Shown piece after piece: positions 17,926 through 28,837 of a DNA stretch of 39,388 nucleotides. Position numbers and translations under genes: made by a program. The DNA comes from Zoogloea sp. (GTDB lineage: Bacteria; Pseudomonadota; Gammaproteobacteria; Burkholderiales; Rhodocyclaceae), in assembly GCA_009026175.1 (NCBI GenBank), contig WBTZ01000035.1, positions 1-39,388 on the forward strand, given 5' to 3'. Position 1 is the first letter of the stretch, and the number at the start of each line of letters is the position of its first letter. The notes beneath the pieces are model-generated. The model worked only from the letters and a program-made list of their open reading frames with translations. It was not told where the DNA came from and searched no databases.

Positions 17926-19065
17926 ATGTTTGAAATTGTTGAAAAGGCGGCCGGTGGCACCAATATCAAGGTGATCGGCGTTGGCGGTGCGGGCGGCAAT
18001 GCCGTCGACCACATGATCCGCGAAGGTGTGCAGGGGGTGGATTTCATCACCGCCAATACCGACGCCCAGGCCCTGTCGCGTTGCCTGGCTCCCACCAAGG
18101 TCCAGCTGGGCAAGACCGGTCTCGGCGCCGGCTCCAAGCCCGAGGCGGGCCGTGCCGCCGCGCAGGAGTCCCGCGATGCCATCGCGGCGGCCCTGGAAGG
18201 CGCCCACATGTGTTTCATCACGGCCGGCATGGGTGGCGGCACGGGGACCGGTGCCGCTCCCGTGGTGGCCGAGATCGCCAAGGAAATGGGCATCCTGACC
18301 GTGGCCGTGGTGACCAAGCCTTTCGACTTCGAGAACCGTATCCGCGTGGCGGAAAGCGGTGTCGAGGAACTCTCCAAGCAGGTCGACTCGTTGATCGTCG
18401 TGCTCAACGACAAGCTGCTCGAAGTGTACGGTGACGACGCCGGCTTCGAGGACTGCTTCCGTTCGGCCGACAATGTGCTGACCAGCGCGGTCGGTGGTAT
18501 TGCCGAGATCATCAATGTGCCTGGCCTGGTGAACGTGGACTTCCAGGACGTGCGCACCGCCATGGCCGAGATGGGCCGTGCGATGATGGGCTCTGCCCAG
18601 GCCGCCGGCCTCGACCGTGCCCGCATCGCTGCCGAGCAGGCCGCTGTGTCTCCGCTGCTGGAAGGCACCGAGCTGTCCGGCGCCCGCTGCGTGCTGATCA
18701 ACATCACCGCCAGCCGTTCGCTGAAGATGTCCGAAGTGCGCGATGCCGTGAAGACCGTTCAGGCCTTCGCTGCTTCCGAAGCCTTCGTCAAGTACGGCAC
18801 CGTGTTTGACGAGGCCATGGAAGACCGCATCCGCGTCACCGTGGTGGCCACCGGCCTCGGCGCCGTGCGTGCCGCGGTCATGCGCAAGCCGGAGATCCAG
18901 GTGATCCGCACCGGTACCGACAACATCGGTATGGAAGTTGACTACGGCAGCCTGGAAATGCCGGCGGTGATCCGTCGCACCTCGCGTACCACCGTGGAAG
19001 CCATGAGCGCCAACGGGATGTCCACCCTCGACATCCCCGCCTTCCTGCGCAAGCAGGCGGACTGA
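17926..19065 (+). CDS. ftsZ: Cell division protein FtsZ
   Basis: A tubulin-like GTPase that polymerises into the Z-ring. The 379 residues contain GVGGAGGNAVDHM (18-30), the tubulin signature GGGTGTG at 103-109, the NxDFxD-type T7 region (VNVDFQDVRT), and the conserved C-terminal peptide LDIPAFLRKQAD that binds FtsA and other partners. The linker between GTPase core and tail peptide is short, about 35-45 residues. A strong double ribosome binding site (GGAGG and GAGG, 17913-17922) precedes the ATG, fitting high expression. An intrinsic terminator follows. Confidence 0.99.
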   Translation: MFEIVEKAAGGTNIKVIGVGGAGGNAVDHMIREGVQGVDFITANTDAQALSRCLAPTKVQLGKTGLGAGSKPEAGRAAAQESRDAIAAALEGAHMCFITAGMGGGTGTGAAPVVAEIAKEMGILTVAVVTKPFDFENRIRVAESGVEELSKQVDSLIVVLNDKLLEVYGDDAGFEDCFRSADNVLTSAVGGIAEIINVPGLVNVDFQDVRTAMAEMGRAMMGSAQAAGLDRARIAAEQAAVSPLLEGTELSGARCVLINITASRSLKMSEVRDAVKTVQAFAASEAFVKYGTVFDEAMEDRIRVTVVATGLGAVRAAVMRKPEIQVIRTGTDNIGMEVDYGSLEMPAVIRRTSRTTVEAMSANGMSTLDIPAFLRKQAD

Positions 19066-19088
19066 CGCCAGGCCTCCGGGCCTTGGAC

Positions 19089-19128
19089 ACGCGCAGCGGG
19101 AGGTCGCCTCCATCCGCTGCGCGTTTTT
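19089..19128 (+). terminator. Intrinsic terminator after ftsZ
   Basis: A perfect 11-bp stem, ACGCGCAGCGG (19089-19099) with CCGCTGCGCGT (19114-19124), has a GAGG/CCTC inner pair and runs into TTTTT (19124-19128). It ends the dcw transcription unit 24 bases after the ftsZ stop. Confidence 0.92.
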
Positions 19129-19176
19129 CATTGGTGGGCCGTTTTCGCGGAATGCTGCAGTGCGGTACGTTGGATG

Positions 19177-19185
19177 TGTTAATAT
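19177..19185 (+). promoter_or_regulatory. Candidate extended -10 promoter for lpxC
   Basis: TGTTAATAT (TGn followed by TAATAT) lies 28 bases before the lpxC ATG, just after the ftsZ terminator, so lpxC needs its own promoter. No good -35 is visible. Confidence 0.45.
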
Positions 19186-19212
19186 TCAATGACTTGAAAG
19201 CGGATCCGGACC

Positions 19213-20130
19213 ATGCTAAAGCAGCGCACCCTCAAAACCGTCGTCAGTGCCACCGGCGTTGGGCTTCACAGCGGCGCCAAGGTCACCCTCACGCTGCGTC
19301 CTGCCGCGCCGGATACGGGCATCGTCTTCCACCGGGTGGACCTGGAACCGGTCGTCGATCTGCCGGCCGATCCGTACGCCGTCTGTGATACCCGCATGTG
19401 CTCCGGCCTGCTGCAGGGTGACGCCAAGGTCAACACGGTCGAGCACCTGATGTCGGCCCTCGCCGGCCTGGGTGTGGACAATGCGCACATCGACGTGGAT
19501 GCGGCCGAGATCCCCATCCTCGATGGCAGTGCCGGCCCCTTCGTCTTCCTGATCCAGTCTGCCGGCATCGAGGAGCAGAACGCCCCCAAGCGCTTCCTGC
19601 GGGTCAAGAAGCCCGTGGAGTATGTGGAGGGCGACAAGTGGGTGCGCCTGGAGCCTTACGACGGCTTCAAGCTGAGCTTCTCGATCCTGTTCAACCACCC
19701 GGCCATCGACAGCACCGGCACCTCGGTGGTCATCGATTTTGCCGAGCACTCCTACGTCCGTGAGGTATCCCGGGCCCGCACCTTCGGCTTCATGCAGGAC
19801 GTGGAGTTCATGCGTGCCAATGGCCTGGGCCTGGGCGGAAGCCTCGATAACGCCATCGTGATGGACGAATACCGGGTCCTCAACGCCGATGGCCTGCGTT
19901 ACGCCGACGAGTTCGTCAAGCACAAGGTGCTGGACGCGATCGGCGACCTGTACCTCGCGGGGCACTCCCTGCTGGCTTCCTACAGCGCCTACAAGTCCGG
20001 GCATGCCCTGAACAACCAGATCCTGCGCGTGCTGCTCGAAGACGAGTCGGCCTGGGAGATCGTCACCTTCGAAGAGGACGCCCGGACGCCGCCGGCGGTG
20101 GCCCGCCTCTTCGATCTGGCTGGCGCCTGA
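19213..20130 (+). CDS. lpxC: UDP-3-O-acyl-N-acetylglucosamine deacetylase LpxC
   Basis: The zinc deacetylase that catalyses the committed step of lipid A synthesis in the cytoplasm. Its 305 residues equal the E. coli length. Visible motifs are the N-terminal TGVGLHSG, the zinc ligand His78 in [10 protein letters not shown], the substrate-contacting [11 protein letters not shown], and the second zinc/catalytic block [15 protein letters not shown]. It is separated from ftsZ by a terminator and a candidate promoter, which fits independent control of lipopolysaccharide synthesis. Confidence 0.98.
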   Translation: MLKQRTLKTVVSATGVGLHSGAKVTLTLRPAAPDTGIVFHRVDLEPVVDLPADPYAVCDTRMCSGLLQGDAKVNTVEHLMSALAGLGVDNAHIDVDAAEIPILDGSAGPFVFLIQSAGIEEQNAPKRFLRVKKPVEYVEGDKWVRLEPYDGFKLSFSILFNHPAIDSTGTSVVIDFAEHSYVREVSRARTFGFMQDVEFMRANGLGLGGSLDNAIVMDEYRVLNADGLRYADEFVKHKVLDAIGDLYLAGHSLLASYSAYKSGHALNNQILRVLLEDESAWEIVTFEEDARTPPAVARLFDLAGA

Positions 20131-20137
20131 GACGGCC

Positions 20138-20326
20138 GTGCTGCTGCTCCGCCTCATTGCCGTGCTGCTGGCAATCGGGATCGGCGGCTCCCTGGCCGCC
20201 TTTGTGTTCACGGGTGACCGGCGCTATCTGGCGCTGGGCTGGCGCATGTTCCGCTACGCCGTCATCGCGGCCCTGGTGTTCTTCGCCCTGCTGATCCTCG
20301 AGCGCGTCTTCGTACCCTTCGTTTAG
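20138..20326 (+). CDS. Small two-helix membrane protein
   Basis: A 62-residue protein with two hydrophobic helices (about residues 3-24 and 40-58) joined by a charged loop, TGDRRYLALGWRMFRYA. It starts at GTG 20138, 7 bases after lpxC, with only a weak GAG nearby, so coupling to lpxC is likely. Short membrane proteins with a TGDRRYL loop occur beside lpxC or secA in other Betaproteobacteria, as far as I recall; none has a known function. The hydrophobic pattern and position support a real gene. Confidence 0.65.
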   Translation: MLLLRLIAVLLAIGIGGSLAAFVFTGDRRYLALGWRMFRYAVIAALVFFALLILERVFVPFV

Positions 20327-20337
20327 CCCGTGCTGCC

Positions 20338-20769
20338 CTAGCCTGCCCGTTTGACGAAGCGGCGCAGCGCCTTGGCCAGCGGGGAGTCGGCAGGCAGGGT
20401 GTCCGCCAGGCTGCCGAGGCCTTCGCGGGTCGTTGCGCTGACGTGGCGCTCCTGCGGCGGGGGAGGGGGAGGGCGATAGTCCTTCACCGCCACCTTGACC
20501 TTGATGTCCCTCAGCACCACCCCGGCCCGGGTGAAGTCGACGAGCAGGCTGGGCACCGCCTGCTTCAGCTTGACGGCGAGGCCGGCGCTTTCCACGTGGA
20601 TGACCAGCTCCTCCCCCTTCAGGTTGGCGACACGGCACACCTCCCCCATGTAGTCGGGAAGGAAGCCGGTCAGCAGCTGCTGCAGCCGCATCAGCCGCGC
20701 GGCGTGAGCCTGCAGGCGGGACAGGGCGTCACCGCTGCCGAGGAAGTTGTCGATGGAACTGGTGCTCAT
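20338..20769 (-). CDS. DUF721/DciA-like protein
   Basis: A 143-residue protein on the opposite strand to lpxC and secA. The N-terminal half (LMRLQQLLTGFLPDYMGEVC, then VANLKGEELVIHVESAGLAVKLKQ) matches the DUF721/DciA pattern, in which the domain presents hydrophobic residues followed by a strand ending in a W/L-x-x-x-L segment. DciA proteins help load the replicative helicase DnaB in bacteria without DnaC. The C-terminal part is Pro-rich (RPPPPPPQ), then basic. The start at MSTSSIDNFLGSGDAL is chosen because upstream codons look non-coding. Location beside secA is typical. Confidence 0.75.
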   Translation of the reverse strand: MSTSSIDNFLGSGDALSRLQAHAARLMRLQQLLTGFLPDYMGEVCRVANLKGEELVIHVESAGLAVKLKQAVPSLLVDFTRAGVVLRDIKVKVAVKDYRPPPPPPQERHVSATTREGLGSLADTLPADSPLAKALRRFVKRAG

Positions 20770-20876
20770 GGGGGCTTGGAAAACGGGAAAGCGTCCCCAT
20801 GGTATGAACTTGTTCCGGGGCGGACAAGTATGCGTGCAGCCCGGTTCTCTGTCACGGCCGCGTCCGGGTGCCATGA

Positions 20877-20896
20877 TAGAATCGCGGTTTTGCCGC
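20877..20896 (+). promoter_or_regulatory. Candidate secA -10 and leader hairpin
   Basis: TAGAAT (20877-20882) is a fair -10 without a clear -35. A perfect small hairpin, CGCGG-TTTTG-CCGCG (20882-20896), lies right after it, 19 bases before the secA ATG. Confidence 0.4.
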
Positions 20897-20915
20897 GTTT
20901 TCCCTTCGAAATCAA

Positions 20916-23642
<2,727 letters not shown>

Positions 23643-23665
23643 GCGTCGCGCTCTGCAGGCTTGTT

Positions 23666-23694
23666 CCGAGGCCGGCACCTGGTGCCGGCCTCGG
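23666..23694 (+). terminator. Strong hairpin after secA
   Basis: CCGAGGCCGGCACC (23666-23679) and GGTGCCGGCCTCGG (23681-23694) form a perfect 14-bp inverted repeat around one base, 23 bases after the secA stop. The following TCGTTG is only weakly U-rich, so termination may be partial or the stem may protect the 3' end. Confidence 0.65.
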
Positions 23695-23759
23695 TCGTTG
23701 ACGGCGCCGATTGCCCTCAAGGCGGCAGGCGGCCTGCCGTTATCCGGGCAGGTGACTCA

Positions 23760-25184
23760 ATGAACCCTACTGACCATATCCTCGATCTGACCGGCTGGAT
23801 TGCGCGCATCCGCAACTGCGAGATGCCTGTCTTCGGCCGCACCGTCGACGCCCTGCACACCCTCATGGAGGATGAAAAGGCGTCCGCTTCCGCCCTGGCC
23901 CAGGTCATTCTCAAGGACGCCGCGATGACCACCAAGGTCTTGCGGCTGGCGAACAGCGCATTTTTCAACCACGCCCATCAAGGGGTCAGCACCGTTTCGC
24001 GGGCGATCGTCGTGCTTGGCTTCGATCCGGTCGCCGAGCTGGCCCTCTCCGTGTCCCTGGTGGACTCCCTGCTGAGCGGCGGCGTGCGCAGCCGCGTGCA
24101 CGAGGAGATGGCGAGGAGCTTCCACGCCGCGGTGCAGGCCCGCTGGGTGGCGATGAAGCGTGGCGGCGGCCAGGGGGAAGAGGTCTTCATCGCCGCCCTG
24201 CTGATGCGCGTGGGTGAAATGGCCTTCTGGTGCTTTGGTGGCGAGCAGGCACGCAGCCTGGATCGCTGCATGACCCAGTCCGGCCTGAAGGATGATGAAG
24301 CGCAGCAGGTGGTTCCAGGCTTTCCGCTGCGTCAGTTGTCGGTTGGCCTGGTGCGGGAGTGGCGCCTGGGCCCTCTCGTGGCAGCCGCCCTGGAGGGGCG
24401 TCCCCGTGCGAGCGGGCCGGAGCGGGCCGTTGTGCTGGGGCACAAGATCGCACATGTGGCGGAGCAGGGCTGGGAGTCGCTTGCCGGGCGCCAGTTGCTG
24501 AGGGAGCTGGCCGACTACCTGGAGCTGTCGCCGTCGGCGGTCAGTCAGGAGATCGTGGCCAACTCGGCCGTGGCCGCGCGCATCGCCTCGACTTTCGGTT
24601 CCACTGCGGCGGCAGGCCTGATCCCGCAGGGCAATCTGCCAGTCCAGCCGACCCAGGAGGCGGTTGTGCTGCCGTCGGGGCCGGATCCGCTCCTGCAGCT
24701 GCGTATCCTTCACGACCTGGCCGCGATGACGGTGGGCCGATCGGATATATCCGAGATCCTTCAGCTGGCCGTGGAAGGGGTGTTCCGTGGGGTGGGGTGT
24801 GAGCGCGTGATCCTTGCCATGCTGACACCGGATCGCCGCCAGCTGAGGGGGCGGCTTGGCCTTGGCACTGGTGCGGAAGCCCTGTGTGCCCGGTTTGTGT
24901 TTTCGATGGATGGCGACCCCGACGATGTGCTGGATGCAGCTATCGATAGCGCCCAGGCTTGCCGCATCCAGCCGTCCCGCCTGGAGGCTCCAGGCACTGA
25001 GCGCCTGCTCGGTGTCACCGGCTGCGATGAGGCCTTCCTGGTGCCTTTCGGCACGCCGTACCGGCAGATCGGCGTCCTGTATGCCGACCGCGATGGAAAG
25101 CCGGGGGACGAGGAGCGCTGGATGGCAATCCGCCATTTCGCCATCCAGGTGTCCCTGGCGGTCAGCCTGAGAGGCGAGGGCTAG
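23760..25184 (+). CDS. HDOD-GAF signalling protein
   Basis: A 474-residue soluble protein with two regions. Residues about 15-275 are an HDOD domain: EMPVFGRTVDALHTLMEDEKASASALAQVILKDAAMTTKVLRL is the usual HDOD opening, followed by LANSAFFN and VSRAIVVLGFDPV. The catalytic HD pair of true phosphohydrolases is not evident, as is normal for HDOD. Residues about 315-470 look like a GAF sensor (LLQLRILHDLAAMTVGRSDI, VFRGVGCERVILAML, VPFGTPYRQIGVLYADR). HDOD-GAF proteins are linked to cyclic-di-GMP or motility control in some bacteria, but the ligand is unknown here. The ATG is preceded by CAGGTG. The convergent methyltransferase gene ends 33 bases downstream. Confidence 0.88.
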   Translation: MNPTDHILDLTGWIARIRNCEMPVFGRTVDALHTLMEDEKASASALAQVILKDAAMTTKVLRLANSAFFNHAHQGVSTVSRAIVVLGFDPVAELALSVSLVDSLLSGGVRSRVHEEMARSFHAAVQARWVAMKRGGGQGEEVFIAALLMRVGEMAFWCFGGEQARSLDRCMTQSGLKDDEAQQVVPGFPLRQLSVGLVREWRLGPLVAAALEGRPRASGPERAVVLGHKIAHVAEQGWESLAGRQLLRELADYLELSPSAVSQEIVANSAVAARIASTFGSTAAAGLIPQGNLPVQPTQEAVVLPSGPDPLLQLRILHDLAAMTVGRSDISEILQLAVEGVFRGVGCERVILAMLTPDRRQLRGRLGLGTGAEALCARFVFSMDGDPDDVLDAAIDSAQACRIQPSRLEAPGTERLLGVTGCDEAFLVPFGTPYRQIGVLYADRDGKPGDEERWMAIRHFAIQVSLAVSLRGEG

Positions 25185-25185
25185 T

Positions 25186-25212
25186 GGGCGTGCCGCCGTA
25201 GAGGCGGCGCCC
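25186..25212. terminator. Hairpin between convergent genes
   Basis: GCCGCC (25192-25197) pairs with GGCGGC (25203-25208) and is extended by GGGC/GCCC across a 2-base bulge. It fills the 33-base gap between two convergent stops and could serve both strands. No T tract, so the terminator role is inferred from position. Confidence 0.45.
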
Positions 25213-25217
25213 TCCGT

Positions 25218-26090
25218 TCAGAACGGATCGTTGGGCAGGCCGCCCATGCCGAAGAAGCGGCGCATGTCGTCCAGGTCACGGCGATAGCGGGGGCGCAGCT
25301 CGCGGTAGAGCTTCCCGATCTGGGTCCGCAGTGCGTCCGTCAGACCCCGGTCCGGGGACTTGACGATGACCAGGAATGGGACCTTGAAAGTCGAGTGCAC
25401 CTTGATCCCGGCGGGCAGGAACTGGCTGGCCAGCGTCTCGAACTCCTCCTTGACGAAGGCGGCCCGCAAGGACCGCTCGTAGTCGAGGGAGAACAGGTGC
25501 GGCTGGTAGCGGGCGTTCATGTAGGCAAAGAAGATCACCGACTTGAGGGATTTGAGCCGTCCGAAATCGGTCAGGTAGACCGCGCCGCCGGGCGTGAGGA
25601 CCCGGCGTACCGACTTGAAGGTGTTGGCCAGCAGCTCCAGCTTGGGCAGGTGGTGCAGGGCCATCGTGCTGATCACGCCGTCCATGGAGGCGTCGCCCAC
25701 CTTTTCCAGGGTGGTGATGTCTCCCTCGATGAAGCGTACGTTCTTCAGCCCGAGATTGCGGACATGGGCCTCCGCATCGCTGAGCATGGTGGGGGACAGG
25801 TCGATGCCGGTGAACTGGATGTCCGGGTTCAGCTGGGCGATCTGGCTCAACTGGGTGGCTGGTCCGCAGCCCAGGTCCAGCACGCTGCGGGCGCCCTGGA
25901 TGGTCTGGCTGATCCGCGCCGAGTGGAACAGATAGGAGGCCGCCATCACCCCATCGATACGGCCGGCTTCGGCATAGGCTGCGACCTGCTCCGGGTCATC
26001 CATGACCAGGTCGGGTTCAGGCTCGCGCGGCAGGCTCCGCTCCACCAGGAGTTCCCGGAGAAAGACGGGGATCAGGGCAGGGTTCATCAT
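25218..26090 (-). CDS. SAM-dependent class I methyltransferase
   Basis: A 290-residue cytoplasmic protein with the SAM-binding motif VLDLGCGPAT (70-79), the acidic loop GIDLS (95-99), EGDITTLE, and the post-motif TMALHHLPKL followed by RVLTPGGAVYLTDFGRL. Motif order fits class I methyltransferases of the UbiE/Methyltransf_11/25 type. The N-terminal 50 residues (LRELLVERSLPREPEPDLVM, then DDPEQVAAYAEAG) and the basic C-terminus (RPRYRRDLDDMRRFF) are not standard and may hold substrate specificity. AAAGGG precedes the double ATG. It is the last gene of a minus-strand set behind two ABC permeases (30-base gap). Substrate unknown. Confidence 0.85.
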   Translation of the reverse strand: MMNPALIPVFLRELLVERSLPREPEPDLVMDDPEQVAAYAEAGRIDGVMAASYLFHSARISQTIQGARSVLDLGCGPATQLSQIAQLNPDIQFTGIDLSPTMLSDAEAHVRNLGLKNVRFIEGDITTLEKVGDASMDGVISTMALHHLPKLELLANTFKSVRRVLTPGGAVYLTDFGRLKSLKSVIFFAYMNARYQPHLFSLDYERSLRAAFVKEEFETLASQFLPAGIKVHSTFKVPFLVIVKSPDRGLTDALRTQIGKLYRELRPRYRRDLDDMRRFFGMGGLPNDPF

Positions 26091-26120
26091 GATGGGTTTC
26101 CCTTTCGTGTCAGGGCGTGT

Positions 26121-27335
26121 TCAGATGCTCTGCCGCAGGGCATCGACGATGGGCATGCGGACGATGCGCTTGGCGGGCAGGATCGAGGCGAGGACGGTTG
26201 CCAGGAAGCCGATGATCCAGGCGCTGACAATGGTTGATGGCACCAGCCGGATATAGGCGGTATAGCCCACGTTGCCGATGGGTGGCGGTGGCATCGGGAT
26301 GCCGATGGCGGAGATGATCAGCGCCAGCAGCATCCCGACGATCACGCCGGCGGTGGCGCCGATGGCCCCGAGGATGCAGCTTTCGTACATCAGCAGGCGG
26401 AAGACGTCCTTCTCCCGGTTGCCAAGCGCCTGCAGGGTGCCGAACTCGCTGATGCGCTCGAACGTGCTCATGTTCATGCTGTTGATGACCGACAGCAGGA
26501 CCATGAACAGGATGATCAGCTGCAGCACTCCGAACTGGCGGTCATAGAGGACGATGGTCTTGTCGTAGAAGTCGGACAACTGGCGCCAGGTCTTGACGTC
26601 GAGCTTGTCCGGGTCCAGTTGCCCGCGCAGGCCCTTGAAGACCGTGTCGGTGTCCTCGGTCCGGTTCAGGGAGACGACCAGCAGGTTGGCGCCCTTGGTG
26701 GCCAGCAGCTCCTGGGCAGCGCGCAGGGGGATGCGCACCGCACGGGCGTCGAACTCCTGGGAGAAGCTCTGGAAGATGCCGATGACCGTGAACTCCAGGG
26801 TGTTCAGGGCGCCGTCGGAGGTGTTCATCACGAGGTTCACCGAGTCGCCCGGGTGGAGGTTCAGCGAGTGGGCCACGCCCTGGCCGATGAACACGCCGTA
26901 CTGGTCCTTGTCCGTCAGGGGCCGGCCGGCCACAACCTTGACATAGGTGCCGATGGCCGCTTCCTTGTCGGGCTCCACGCCTTCCCCGATGATGCCCAGG
27001 TCGCGCTTGCCGTTGTTGAGCAGGCCGGCAAAGTTGAGGCGCGAGGAGACGGACTCCACACCGGGGCTGGCGGCGATCGTCGCGGCCAGCTTGTCGGGGG
27101 CGTCGATCAGGAAGCGCTCGGGCTGGCGGCTGCCCTTTTCCAGGTAATCCTTGCGGAAGACCTGGATGTGACCAGTCTGGGAGTGGATGAAGGCTTCGCC
27201 CAGCTGGATGAAGATGTCCTGCACGAAGCCGCCGGACAGGATCAGGCCGGCCACGCCGATCACGATCGCCGCCAGGGTCATGGCGGTGCGCAGCTTCTGG
27301 CGCAGGATGTTGCGGGAGGCGAGTTTGAGCAGCAT
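26121..27335 (-). CDS. FtsX/LolC-type ABC transporter permease (second copy)
   Basis: A 404-residue inner-membrane protein of the MacB/FtsX/LolCE fold. Membrane helix 1 is at about 17-38, followed by a large periplasmic domain (about 40-265) and three helices at about 268-288, 318-345 and 365-388. The cytoplasmic coupling region (MNMSTFERISEFGTLQALGN, about 287-306) is typical, as is the C-terminal LASILPAKRIVRMPIVDALR. GIPMPPPP (345-352) sits in the loop after the third helix. It is clearly paralogous to the permease encoded just upstream, 5 bases away, so the two probably form a heterodimer like LolC/LolE. No ATPase gene is adjacent. Substrate unknown; lipoprotein or lipid trafficking is a guess. 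Confidence 0.88.
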   Translation of the reverse strand: MLLKLASRNILRQKLRTAMTLAAIVIGVAGLILSGGFVQDIFIQLGEAFIHSQTGHIQVFRKDYLEKGSRQPERFLIDAPDKLAATIAASPGVESVSSRLNFAGLLNNGKRDLGIIGEGVEPDKEAAIGTYVKVVAGRPLTDKDQYGVFIGQGVAHSLNLHPGDSVNLVMNTSDGALNTLEFTVIGIFQSFSQEFDARAVRIPLRAAQELLATKGANLLVVSLNRTEDTDTVFKGLRGQLDPDKLDVKTWRQLSDFYDKTIVLYDRQFGVLQLIILFMVLLSVINSMNMSTFERISEFGTLQALGNREKDVFRLLMYESCILGAIGATAGVIVGMLLALIISAIGIPMPPPPIGNVGYTAYIRLVPSTIVSAWIIGFLATVLASILPAKRIVRMPIVDALRQSI

Positions 27336-27340
27336 GGCGG

Positions 27341-28579
27341 TCAGCGCTGGTGGCGCAGTGCGTCGACGATGTTCATCCGTGAGGCCTTCCAGGCGGGCAG
27401 GATGCTCGCCAGGAGGGTGGTCACGAAAGCCAGGAGGAAGGCGTCCAGGGCCAGGCCCGGGGAAATCAGGATCGCGCCGATGTAGCCGCGCGCCATGCCC
27501 GGCGGTGGCGGCATCGGGATGCCGACCGCCGAGATCGCGGCGGCGACGAGATAGCCGAGGCCGATGCCGAGCAGGCCTCCTATTGTTCCGAGCAGGAGGC
27601 CTTCGCAGACGAACAGCGCCATGATGCCGCTGCGGCGGACACCGAGGGCCATGGAGGTGCCGATTTCGCCGGTGCGCTCGGCGACGGCCATCGACAGGGT
27701 GTTGGAGATGGTCAGGATGACGATGATGGCGATCAGCAGGCGTACCACGCCCACCTGCTTGGAGAACAGCGTCACCGTCTTGGTGTAGAAATCGGCGAGA
27801 TCTTCCCAGGGGACGACCTCGAACTCCTTGGGCGACAGCTTGGAACGGAACAGGGCTGCGGTGGGTTGGGTCTGCGCTGTCTCGTGGAGCAGGACCACCC
27901 AGCTCGTGGCCCCCTGGACCCGCATCAGCTTGCGGGCAACCGGAATCGGCACCCGCAGGGCGGTATCGTCATAAGCCTTGGTGCTGGTCGCAAACAGCCC
28001 GGCGACCGTGAGCTCCACGGCATTGATGCTGCCGTTCGAGGTGGTGACGAGGAGGACGATGCGGTCACCGGCCACGACCCCCAGGTTGGCGGCCAGGCCC
28101 TCTCCCACGATGGCGGAATCGGGCGGACTTGCCGTCAGGTCCTTGCCGGACACGATCGAGATGGCACTGGTGATGGGGGCTTCGCGTACCGGGTCGATAC
28201 CTTCCCCGATGAAGGAGACGGTCGAATCTTCCTTGCTGACCAGGCCGCTGAAGGCCAGGCGGGGCGACACGGCGCTGATCTGCTCGGGGGCGATGGCGGA
28301 CACGGTGGACGTGTCGTCCGGCAGCAGGTAGCGGTAGGGGTCGCTGATGCCCTCCTTGAAATAGCCCGGCCGGGTGATCTGGATGTGCCCGAGCTGGGCG
28401 TGGATGGTGGCCTCCCGCATCTGCAGGAAGATCCAGTGGATGAAGCCCCCTGCCAGCAGGAAGGCGATCACGCCGCCACAGACGGTGCCCAGCGCGAGCA
28501 GTGAGCGTCTACGCTGCCGGGTCAGATTGCGGGCCGCCAGATCGACGATGCCATGGAGGAAGCCAAGGCTCAGTTTCAT
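27341..28579 (-). CDS. FtsX/LolC-type ABC transporter permease (first copy)
   Basis: A 412-residue paralogue of the following gene with the same layout: membrane helix 1 at about 28-48, a periplasmic domain with the shared GHIQITRPGYFKEG and FIGEGIDPVREA segments, and three C-terminal helices at about 280-300, 320-350 and 373-393. The coupling segment VAERTGEIGTSMALGVRR and the ending LASILPAWKASRMNIVDALR are typical of FtsX-like permeases. GIPMPPPP is at 353-360. A G-rich CGGGGG precedes the ATG. The 258 bases upstream (28580-28837) hold no ATPase and no clear promoter; a perfect 12-bp palindrome TCTGCCGGCAGA lies at 28753-28764. Confidence 0.88.
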   Translation of the reverse strand: MKLSLGFLHGIVDLAARNLTRQRRRSLLALGTVCGGVIAFLLAGGFIHWIFLQMREATIHAQLGHIQITRPGYFKEGISDPYRYLLPDDTSTVSAIAPEQISAVSPRLAFSGLVSKEDSTVSFIGEGIDPVREAPITSAISIVSGKDLTASPPDSAIVGEGLAANLGVVAGDRIVLLVTTSNGSINAVELTVAGLFATSTKAYDDTALRVPIPVARKLMRVQGATSWVVLLHETAQTQPTAALFRSKLSPKEFEVVPWEDLADFYTKTVTLFSKQVGVVRLLIAIIVILTISNTLSMAVAERTGEIGTSMALGVRRSGIMALFVCEGLLLGTIGGLLGIGLGYLVAAAISAVGIPMPPPPGMARGYIGAILISPGLALDAFLLAFVTTLLASILPAWKASRMNIVDALRHQR

Positions 28580-28837
28580 CTTGCCCCCGCTGCAGGGTGA
28601 GCGTCGCCGGGGGCTGGCAGGTGCCTGGGGCTGTGCATGCGTGCCATGAGGGTCGGTTCCTGTTCCTGGCGTGTTGAATGAGGGCGCGATCGAAAGGGGG
28701 CTGACGGGTGGCCCATGCCGACATGGTAGCCCAAAGACCTTCTCCGGCGGACTCTGCCGGCAGAAGGGCTCCCCCTGAAAATGCCGGCCAGATCTATGTC
28801 GGACAGGATCTGACGGACTTTAGGCCTGGGTGGGGAT

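Noticed and set aside
28576..28647. 23-codon ORF whose stop overlaps the first permease ATG
   Set aside because: It has a poorly placed AGGAA and non-coding-like composition, and the permease has its own G-rich ribosome binding site, so coupling is not needed.
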